From: Sinonovacula constricta
Taxonomy: Eukaryota; Mollusca; Bivalvia; Cardiida; Solecurtidae
Assembly (NCBI GenBank): GCA_007844125.1
Contig: CM017558.1
Coordinates: forward strand, 45,337,460-45,401,459
Direction of reading: 5' to 3'
DNA: 64,000 nt
The number at the start of each line of letters is the position of its first letter. Position 1 is the stretch's first letter. The position numbers and the translations under genes are program-made. Shown piece by piece: positions 51,888 to 63,800 of the stretch. The notes beneath the pieces are model-generated. The model had not been told where the DNA came from, made no database searches, and worked only from the letters and a program-made list of their open reading frames with translations.

Positions 51888-54800
51888 GTCTCAATTTCCT
51901 ACATCTCAAAGGTTGTTTGTTTATTTAAAATATGTAAGCAACGCTTGCAAGCCTGCTTTATTTCTCTCCACATAGTCTTGTCGCCGGCTCTAAAAGGACA
52001 TCGGTATAGTTTTAAGTTTATTCTACAGCAATGCCTTTATATTGTTTACATTTTATTTCTCCATTTATACGCAGATTTATACATTATTGTTTGTATTTAT
52101 ATATTTGGTTCTCTTGCGGTAGGACGATACCGTTAGTTCTGTAATGTGTTTAGGAATTATATTTAAAGTGCGTGTGATCTATGTCACCGTTTATCGTTCA
52201 GGTGAATAGTAACTGTTGTCACGATGGCTTGGAAATATAAAGTCTGTTGTACATGTTGATTTAAGATTTCATAACTTTATGTCAATAAGGCAATTACAAA
52301 ATAACAACAAGTATATCAGTATCAATAAAATATTGCAGTATACTGAAAAGGCTGAAAAAATACTTCAGCCAGTTTCGCATTTATACCCCGCACACAAACG
52401 CAAACAAACACGCACAAAACACATTTACAAATAAAATTCGACACAACATATGGGTAAAAGTCCATTCAAATATTCTATTTGTATCGGGGAAATCGAAAAC
52501 TTTGCGACAATACACTAACAAAAAAATCTAGATAACAATATAACTATGTTCAGTATACATGTACTTTTATATTCATAAAATTGACATAATCTATGACATC
52601 ACAGCATCTGCTCACTGGGCACGTTTTAAAGTTGTTGTTTTTTCATTAGTCCGCTTTGTTTATATGTGAAAGTCGTTTTTGTTTGCACGGGGTGGTACGG
52701 TGGTCGTATATGTCAAACTAAGTATTTACACGGGTAATTTGGTAAATGATTAAATTTGTCAAAGTTAGAACAAGACTACGGCTAATAAGCATTATCCATC
52801 CTGACACTATTGCGCAACTACAATTAATCCCTGATTAGTGTTTTCTTGGAAAATATCAATGCACAAAGGGTTTGGGTTTTCTTATAAGTGTTGGCTATGT
52901 TTACGTATATAAGAAAAAAAACATAAATAGTCATTGTACAGCAGAAAAAAATGGCATCCAGGAAAGCCATATGATATGCACTATATGTCTCAAAAGGGTT
53001 TTTTATATAACCGTAAACTGGTAGTGTTTAAAAGTTATTGTGTGTTTAAGCATGAGCTTTTTTTATTACTAGCGCATGATTTTTATGTTGTTTTGTTTGT
53101 GGTCAAAATGGCATATAAGAAAGATTGTGTGTTGTTTTGTTCGTTAGATATATTGTAGGCATAGACAAGAATGTAAAACTGCTCTTTCGCAATTAGGTTT
53201 ATTTTTAATATTTAAAGCTTGCTGACTTTTGTTTGTGATTATTGGTGATCATAATTTTTCATTCATAGATTGTACCTATGCTAAATGAGCACAATACGTC
53301 CCCCTAATATTGTGAATCAATATTATTGCAAATCTCTAATATGGTCCGTTTTATATTTATATGGGAAAGACGGACAATCTGTGCGAGGTGACATATATAT
53401 GAAAACGAACACAAATAACACAAATAATATGCTGAACATTTTAATGTGGCTAAAATTTCGAAAAGAACACCTTGTCAAAACCAATATAAAGGAAGCTCAA
53501 ATGTGCATAAGGTGTAACTTTTTACTGATAGTTTAAAAAGAACCAACTAGCAAGCAAGACATTGAAAACAATTAATTAAGTCAATAAGTTTGTTGCCTTT
53601 GGCTTGGCAATTGTGATGAAGTACGATGCACTTTAATAAGTGTAATATTTGATAACAATTTGGCGAGATTGCTTTAAACGACTGAGATTGGCTGATATCT
53701 ATAAAGAACTGAAGATTGATTAATTTAACAAAAAAGTTCACTGGTATTTAAAATGATTAAGTGTCAGACCGGTCAGAATTCCTAATATAATGACAGAAAG
53801 GGGAACAACCTCCCGCTCTTTATGGACACTACTAATGCTGGATATTTGCATAGCAATTATGGTTCTCGCACAAATTATGCATATAAATGATTGAATGTCT
53901 GTCAGAAGACCTTCATTACCGAGGCTCCTTGCTGCCATGCTGGTGCAAATAAGGGATGGATGCGTTTTCTTTTTTTAATCCCACGTCAAGCACTGATCTT
54001 AATAACTTGCTAGGCAATTGAGTTTAAGTTCAAAGGCATCGGCAAGTATTTTGCTCATTTGATGTGGATTTATTATTTTATGCCAGCGTTAATCGGTTTT
54101 TTTATTTTTGTTCGTAACTTTAGATGTTTCTTAAAGCGGGATATTTAATACTTGTATGGGCCGTGTGGTCAATAAGTTGATTAAATTACTTATAGCATCA
54201 CAGGAGAGAGCAGGTAAGAAAGAAAGATGGGTAAAGAGAATAAGAGAGGCAGCGCGAGCAAGAGAGTGAACGAGAGAGAGACCATCAGAGATAGCTTGAG
54301 ATAGAGAGGGAGAGAGCGAGCGAAAAGGGAGAGAGAGCGAGCGAGAAAAAGAGAGAAAGAGAAAGTGGTATTCTGGTGAATTCGCAATTCCTGTGTGCAT
54401 TAAATCGCACCAATTTAAACATATCTTGATATGACATGTATACATATTGCTTTAATTTGTCCCGTTTGCCAATGCTGAAACAGGTATTACTGGAATGAAT
54501 AAAGTGAACCTCTTAGTCGATTAACTATATCCTAGACCGGAAACTAACAATGTGTGCGGCGTTTATGAATGCTTCTACAAGGAAAGAACTACATAGGCTG
54601 AGCATACTTATAAATAGGCTGAACATACTTATAAATAGGCTGAACATACTTATAAGGCACTTACATTGAAAATATTCTTTAAAAAATTACCTATAACACA
54701 AGTTTTATATAATCGCAATATTTTGCATAAAGATTGAATTAGGCTACTACTTTTTGTATGACAATAAGGGAAAATTGGTCTACTTAAACATTTAAAGAGA

Positions 54801-57800
54801 AAAGAAACAAGTAGTAAACACGTAGATGACTGCAGAAAACGTATAAACGTAATATTAACGCACAAATCATTAGTTGTCAACTATCACTTGTCGTATCGAT
54901 TACTTCAAACACCGTCAACATTTATTATTTTCCGCCGTGGTCACGTCGACTGTTACCTGTGATAATATGCAACTAAAAATACAAATCAATTAAATCCTTT
55001 CGATAAATTTGAATGGCTTTTAAGCAAGAAGACGCAAAAACACGCATGTATTCAATGCTTTGTTTGATAATGATCCCATCCACGTGTCCTTCATGCTGCA
55101 GACTTACATAAAAGTAATTGTTGCGGTTTCTGTCTACTTTCAGACAACAGATAGTCGATAACCTCCTAGCCACCATTGATTCCAGGATTCCACCAAACTA
55201 CGAAGAAAGTATGACAAACGTACATACTATTGTTTGTTTTTCTTCTTTCTGCAAACAGAACCACATAAACGTGATTTTGAAATAAGTGTTTGTTATTTTG
55301 TTCAAAGTATCGACAATTTACGTTTCGAGCAATACTGAAAAAGACAATAGAAGTCTAGATATATTCTAATTGCTCAGGTCTTTATGAGTCGCCTCCCTTA
55401 TTCAGCATGCATCTTTTAAAGCCATCGATCCATTTTAAGTTAAGACGATGTAAAACTAGCACATCAACATTTACCAATGGGGGTGCTTTATAACAAAACA
55501 TCAACATTTACCAATAGGGGGTGCTTTATAGCAAAACATCAACATTTACCAATAGGGGGTGCTTTATAACAAAACATCAACATTTACCAATAGGGGGCGC
55601 TTAATAACAAGACATCAACATTTACCAATAGGGGTCGCTTTATAACAAAACATCAACATTTACCAATAGGGGGCGCTTTATAACAAAACATCAACATTTA
55701 CCAATAGGGGGCGCTTTATAACAAAACATCAACATTTACCAATAGGGGGCGCTTAATAACAAAACATCAACATTTACCAATAGGGTGCGCTTTATAACAA
55801 AACATCAACATTTATCAATGGGGGGCTGCGTTATAACAAAACATCAACATTTACCAATAGGGGGCGCTTTATAACAAAACATCAACATTTACCATGGGGG
55901 GGGGGTGCTTTATAACAAAACATCAACAATTACCAATAGGGGGTGCTTTATAACAAAACATCAACATTTACCAATAGGGGGCGCTTTATAACAAAACATC
56001 AACATTTACCAATAGGGGGCTGCTTTATAACAAAACATCAACATTTACCAATGGGGGGCTGCTTTATAACAAAACATCAACATTTACCAATGGGGGGCGC
56101 TTTATAACAAAACATCAACATTTACCAATGGGGGGCTGGTTTATGACAAAACATCAACATTTACCAATGGGGGGCTGCTTTATAACAAAACATCAACATT
56201 TACTAATAGGGGGTGCTTTATAACAAAACATCAACATTTACCAATAGGGGGTGCTTTGTAACAAAACATCAACATTTACCAATAGGAGGCGCTTTATAAC
56301 AAAACATCAACATTTACCAATAGGGGGCGCTTTATAACAAAACATCAACATTTACCAATAGGGGTCGCTTTTTAACAAAACATCAACATTTACCAATAGG
56401 GGGCGCTTTATAACAAAACATCAACATTTACCAATAGGGGGCGCTTTATAACAAAACATCAGCATTTACCAATAGGGGGTGCTTTATAACAAAACATCAA
56501 CATTTACCAATAGGGGGTGCTTTGTAACAAAACATCAACATTTACCAATAGGGGGCGCTTTATAACAAAACATCAACATTTACCAATAGGGGGCGCTTTA
56601 TAACAAAACATCAACATTTACCAATAGGGGTCGCTTTTTAACAAAACATCAACATTTACCAATAGGGGGCGCTTTATAACAAAACATCAACATTTACCAA
56701 TAGGGGGCGCTTTATAACAAAACATCAACATTTACCAATGGGGGGCGCTTTATAACAAAACATCAACATTTACCAATAGGGGGCGCTTTATAACAAGACA
56801 TCAACATTTACCAATAGGTGGTGCTTTATAACAAAACATCAACATTTACCAATAGGGGGCGCTTTATAACAAAACATCAACATTTACCAATAGGGGGCGC
56901 TTTATAACAAAACAGAGTACCTTATGGCAGTGACAATGAAATGTTTTAAAATTAAAATCGCATTGTTCGTTGAATAATGCAGCGATGTTCATAGGTTTAG
57001 TTGTTTCATTTATATCCTTAAAATATACAAATTACCGGCACTTACATAGTGAAGAGTACATTTTTATAGAAAAACACTATATACAGGATTTACTGTTTAT
57101 GGATGCATTTGACACTGTCTATCATAATGCAATACGCAAAATATAAAATTGTTCAAATGATTAAAAGTATTTTAGTACGAAAACTTTACACAATTTATGA
57201 ATGTAAAAGCATACATATAGGTTTTACATTAACTAAACTCTATGACAGGCAATGTAAACAGAAGTTATGAAGTTTGTAAATGTTAGTGAGTGATGATCCA
57301 TTTAATTAAAATTTTGAACTTGAACAATAATCAGTATATAATTTGATATTGTTATGTTTGATACGAATAAGTGGCTGGTATTAAATAATTACACGAGGTA
57401 ATTCTTACTCTTAACTTCGTATTAAATTTTTATTCTATCAAAATCGCCACTATGCCAGTATAATGTCATTAAATCACTTTATGGTTGTATCAGAGAAGAT
57501 ATTATCGTTCTATTAAAACAAAACAAAGTTTGGAATAAATTCAATAATATCGGTTTGATAAATGTGTGCATGAATTTTCCTTCGTCTGATTGCAGATTTT
57601 CCTGTCGATGTGCTTGTACAACTGCATATTACCAGCATCAACTCAATTAGTGAGACGGATATGGTTAGTACAGCGTACTTAATTTCAAATTTCGGATTAA
57701 AAGTCAACCAATTTTTAATATGTTCAGACTAGGAAAACAAATTCCAATAAAAAAACGCATTTTCTCTTGTCGTGTAGCGACCATATTTGTATTAAATAAT

Positions 57801-60800
57801 ACTTTCAAACATTAATTAATCTTGAATTCATTGCATGAATAGATGCAAGTATTACATGACATACATAAATAAATATTTTATAAGCAATATAGCTATGTAT
57901 AGGTATAGTTATATACACATAATCAATTTATCAATTTTAAGGTTAACTTTTATGAACATGTAAAACTGTACCTAACGTCTAGGAGTACTCTATCGGAATG
58001 TTCCTGCGACAAACCTGGGTGGATGACCGACTGATGCACACCCAACTGCCCGGAATCAAGGCCCTGGAACTAGACTCTAAGCTCATGACCCAGGTTTGGG
58101 TTCCCGACCTTTTTATCCCCAACGAAAAGTCAGCCTCCGTTCACATGGTTACCGTACCGAACAAACTCATGCACATCTACCCCCAGGGCCGGATCCAGTA
58201 TAGTCTCAGGTAGGTGGGGTTAGTACCGGTGATAGTGGTCTGGTGTTATTGTTGCTTGGGTTGTAAGAACGTTTCATGTTCATGTGTGTTAAGTACAATT
58301 ATGTGCTCAGTTATCGCAATAAAACGTTTTCAAACTTTTAGGCATTTTATCTCTCGAAAAGAACGCAGTCATTGGATCTAAAACGATAGTTACAAGTCAT
58401 ATTATAGTATTAAAATAAAATAAAAAGAATGTCATCAATTATTACAGAAAACAGATAAAAGAAGGTCAAAAAGCTAAAAACGAACGTGCGAAAGCACTAG
58501 TGCTCCATGTTGCAGGATCAGGCTGGAATAACGCAAGTCCATTCCGATATTGGCCAACAGCATGTCTCAGAAGCTAGCTGACATTTTTACCATTTTAACT
58601 TCAGCAACTCAAAACAAGTATTGTACGATCAAGTTCATGAATGTGCGACATCCAACACGCCACAGAGAGTACGCACTTAAAGCAAGGAATATTAACCTCA
58701 GCTTTTACGACTAAAGTTGTAGTACTGGCGTCAACAAATGTCAGGACGATTATATTTTAAACGATTATAGTCTTCGGATATTTTATAAATGTTTGTTGAG
58801 GAGCGGAATAGCCCAGTGTTCGGACGCACGACTCCGGATCATGGGGTCCGCGGTTCGAATTCCGGTCAGGTCGCCGCTAATTTCCTTAAGCAAGTAATTT
58901 ACCTCGAATTGTTCCACTCCACCCATGTGTAAAAATCGATGCCATCGTCATGTGCCGTCTGCCATAGTACTGGATTAACGAACACACCCAAGGGCCAGGG
59001 GGTAAACTGTTAAGTCGACTGAACGAGCAGTAGCTTGAAAGTAGACTATAACTTGGTATTACCTATTACCTGATATACCAGTGACGATTACAGACATAGA
59101 GGAAGGCTGGGAATATTCGTTAGTCGTTTGCTTACAGTTTGTGGCTTTTCTTGTATTTTCATTCCAGTTTTCTTAGTATTATCGATTTCGTGCCATTGTA
59201 CATCGTATATGCTCAATGAGCTACGACAGAAACGAAATTGAAAAGAAGCCTCTGAGTGATTGATACAATAGTAGGACTTGGCCTGCTTCTGATTAGAAGT
59301 GTTACCATACCATGATGCTCACGCTTCCATATGGAACTTATAAACAAGAGACGAATGTTGTTCTTCTTATTGAGTGCAAGATTAATAAAGTTGTTCTAGC
59401 TTTACAATGTAGATCCAGCCAAGCCGGGCGAGCTTAGCCTCACGCATTCTTTCTAATCTTAATAATATGTCTTTTTATAAAATCAGTAACGTTTTCCGGG
59501 AACAGTTACTAGAAATAGGCAAGAAGTTAATAGTACTTTTTCTTACTGTATTATGTCATAGAAATATGCGTTTGTTTAAAATGCTATCGCTATCGTAGTT
59601 TCTATGTTAATTTTGTGGAAAGTTTTATTAGAATTATATGCTAAAACAATATCATTTCTTCCAGAATATCAGCTACATTGCAGTGTAACATGGACTTGAG
59701 AAAGTTTCCTCTCGATGAACAAAGATGCTCGGTATTCATGGAAAGTTGTGAGTCTACGCAATTAAAACAACAATTAATATTGCAATTATAGCATAAATAT
59801 TAATACAATAAAATCCTCCTAAAATCAATGTTTTTGTGGAAAAGGTTGCAAGTTGGAAACAGTTGCTGTATTATTTCAACTGTAGTTTGTTTGGAAATTT
59901 ATAAAGTACTTACTAGCTTATTTTAAAACACATTACACTGGTTGTCAGTTTTAAAGTATAACTGTTTTCACCTTTTGAAACTATCATAGAATTAGGTGAA
60001 CATATATAATTCTGGCCTGATTCTTTCTTAGCGTATTGAGACCTTTGAAGTCCCTTTAATTAATAACAAAGCATTATTTACTTTTGGTGTATGTCTTATG
60101 TCCGGGCAGTTATATCAGACATGGAACTAATTAACCTAAGACAACTATTATTTCAATAACAGGGTTAAGCAGGATATACTTAAATGATTCAGGTATTATA
60201 AAATAATTAAGATCAAACAATTATTTATCATGAAAGCGGGTGTTCTGTTCCAGACGGTTACAGCACAGAGAATGTTATATTCTCCTGGAACCCAACTCCA
60301 ATTATGATGGCTGACAATTTGAAACTTCCTCAGTTCACCATGGGCAACTGGACCACACTGAGATGTGATAAAGAATATGTTGGAGGTACGTCGCTTTAAT
60401 ACGAACATTGTATTACCTGTGTACGGTCTTAATCTAAAACTTTACATTTCACCTACTTTAATGAATGGATCAGAACATTGCGAGAAACTTTGTGTACGAT
60501 GAACGATAAAGTTGCTTGAATTTGAAAACAGCTCAAACCTGGTAATGTTTCAAAGGACGTCAAAGGGAATTCAGTGTTAAAGTACAATGTTTACAGAAAT
60601 AATTAAATTTGGCGTTCTTTTTACCGAAAAAAAATATTTACAAAAGCTTTGTTTCTTATAAATTTTAATTATTTGCTGTTGCTTTTTTCTTGAACTACAC
60701 TATAGCAACAAGTCATAATTATTAAAAAGAAATAAATTAATAGAATTAATATTTTAATAGAAAGGAAGATCCCAGACAGATGTGTGGGTAAAGCCACTTG

Positions 60801-63800
60801 CGCACCGCATACCCGCTAATTCCAAATTCAGTCCTTCGCTCCTACCGTGACTTGAACCCAAACAGTGGGACGTGAGCCGTCAGAGGCGTTACAAGTCGGC
60901 GACTGTATCAGTCGGTCACATGCACCTTCTTTAAGTGTATTACCACATTACTAGCGACATTGATAAATGCTTAATTATCCATATAATAAGCGATAAAGAT
61001 ACCAGCTAAGTCCTACAGACCCTGTTAACAAATTGAAAGCAATCATTGGTGCGTTGTACAGAGAATGGTAAATCAATGCACGAAGATGCTCGGACAATAT
61101 ACACCGTAGCCTTACAACAAAATGCAGTTATAATGGCGTACTGCTGATGTGCACTATGTTTTATAATTAACCTCAACCTGTTTCAGGCTTATGTGCACGG
61201 TAGCTGGAAAAACAATGTTCATAGTTAATCTACTTAGTTCATTTGCTACAAACATGTATACCTTGCCCTGAGTAAGGTACACATCTAGATAGGAAATACG
61301 GTGTTTAATCGCCTCCAGTAAATTAAATACCAACCAGCCGCCTAGAACACTAGTGCATGTACATGACTCTATTTTTTTTGTCAACAACTCGTCACAAACA
61401 TCTGATTTACCGGTTTAGCACCTCGTACTAAAACAAACGCCTCAAAAAGCAAAACTATGTTTTGCAATTTTATAAATTTATTGAATAGTCTTCGCAATTA
61501 ATAAAAACAGTAATTATGTTAACTGAAGTTTCCAATGTTCCTTACTCTGTTGTTTAAGAATAACGGTACATATCAAACATTCAAACACCTATCATATGGC
61601 ACATTAAAAATGGCACCTTTTGGAAAGTCGGTATAATCAGTATACTTCACAAAGTCGTTATAATCAGTATACTTTACAAAGTCGGTAAAATCAGTATACT
61701 TCACAAAGTCGGTAAAATCAGTATACTTCACAAAGTCGGTATAATCAGTATACTTCACAAAGACGATAAATGAACAGTTACTTCGGTAAAGCCCGTGATA
61801 TTCCATTGATATGTGTGTTCACGATGTAGGGACTATCGGAACTCCTCTCGTAATTCCTTCTCGAGACAATCACCCCTCGGATGTATCTGGTGCAATGATA
61901 CTAAATGAAATCACGATCGTTTTGTTTGCCGGAAGTCTTAAGAAGAATATGCCTAAAATGTAGTTCGCACAAAACATAATCAATGCCATCGTTTTGACAG
62001 CTGCGTGTCTGCTGTGCTGGGTAAATTAAGATTGGATGATCTAAATTCGAAGCCACCACAAATTGAAGTTTTACGGGCATCCGAGCTGCCATCTTTGTTT
62101 TGACGACTGTCACAAAAGCAGTTCCATTTAGGGAAATGGCCGAGGAGATCCGAGTACCTACATACATCCGAGAGATGATTCGTGAATTATCCGAGGTGTT
62201 CCGATTGGATGTAGGGAGTGACTACCTTAGTGCAGTGGGTAGATAAGCGAGGTTCATTTGTCTGGTAAGGTTGCAGGTTCGAGGCCAGTTTTATTTTTTA
62301 TATTTACTTACTAAATTATATATAAAGCTATCTTTGCACATTTAAGGTGTTTGTATATATGTGTGTGTATTCATGACATTTGTATAGATCGAGAGTAACA
62401 TTTTGTGCATTCCTGTATGGTAAACAACAAAGTTCCTTAGCAATTATAAACACCGTTCTTAACATTAATAAACCGGACGGATTCTGTCTCTAACAACTGT
62501 CTCTCTCACAGTCAGTTATGTGCGTAATAACAATAATAACAACAAAACATTCACTTGTTTTATTTAAATTAACAGAAATAAGCAGCTACCTTGAACTTCG
62601 ATCGAAAATATTCCAAGCGATTTCATAACTGAACAAGTCAATTCTGAAATAGGACTACAGACCATTAACACCCGAGAGAAGACTTTATAAAAATCATCAA
62701 ATGAGACTCTAATTAACGTTAAAACATTAAATTACATAATCTGACATCCGATGATATTATGATCAAACAATATGCAGTCATATGTATACAACGTCAAGCT
62801 GCACCATTTGTAAAGCATATTGCTGAAATTTCTCAGACATGTTCATTTAACAATCAAATCAAACTTTTACTAAACCAATTTTTTAACTAAAAACTTAAGT
62901 GATAATTAAATCTTCTTAACCCATTGGTTCGAAGTTGCTTAAATAGATACTTTATATACGTGGTAAGAAGCTAAAATGTTACGAAGTAAGTAGTGACAAC
63001 TATTATTTGCCAAGAACATCTCTACGAAATAAACTGTCCTAATACCGACAAGGAGATACAAGAAGAACATTGATGCAAAGCATCAAAGATGGCGCAAACC
63101 TATGTATTGTACCAGAAAGAGAAATATGGCAAAAGTAAAAAGAAACATAAATGTATAGGAAGAATGTATAATTGTACATGTACAAAAAAGTGGCTTTAAT
63201 TGTTTATAAACAATGTGTATTATAATTACCAAAACAATAACTAGTTTCAAAATATTTAACATTAATTACATAAACTAAATACTAGCTTGTTTAAGCCCTG
63301 AGATTGACTTAACAATAAACACTCATACATGAATGAACTCTCCCCCCCCCCCCCCCCCCCCCCCTCAACCCATCTATAAAAATTGCATTTATTTTATACA
63401 TTCATTTACAATAACGTTAAATACGCGCGATTTAATCTTTTCGCGCCAAAATGTCAGTAAGATTCCCATCTCGGTAATCTCCCTTGCTAGACAAATCAAA
63501 TTAAAAAGAAATACATTATAAACAATTCAAAATTAAACATATTTGACAACCGTTTTTTATTGTTACAATCACGATTGTTTTTGATGTGAGATTCGATTTT
63601 AAAGAGACATTTTTTTTAGATTTTTGCTTGATGATGATCCGTATTCCTGATTACCGCTCTGATTATCGGTAAACACCCTGGTCACATGACTCTCCAGTGG
63701 CAACCAGCAAACGTGATCACTGTAGACTCCGCGCTTCAGCGCGCCCTCAACACATGAGCTGATAACAACAATTACAGACCATTAACAAATTTCATTCAAT

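Larger units (their letters stand above)
51888..55143 (+). other. Intron 1 of the channel gene
   Basis: About 3.25 kb of AT-rich sequence. It holds a purine-rich GA tract (54213-54366), a 21-bp triplet repeat (54593-54655), and a segment (53550-53690) resembling sequence upstream of the gene at 50330-50470. No further exon was recognised. Short ORFs on both strands are low-complexity. Confidence 0.7.

Noticed and set aside
54131..54445. Ser/Leu-rich minus-strand frames of 65 and 104 codons
   Set aside because: Overlapping frames read through a GA-rich tract in intron 1.
55461..56914. CRISPR-like array (38-bp direct repeats)
   Set aside because: There are no unique spacers; the units are head to tail within an intron of an animal gene.
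61573..61806. Minus-strand frame with FVKYTDYTD repeats
   Set aside because: Translation of the 27-bp tandem repeat in an intron.
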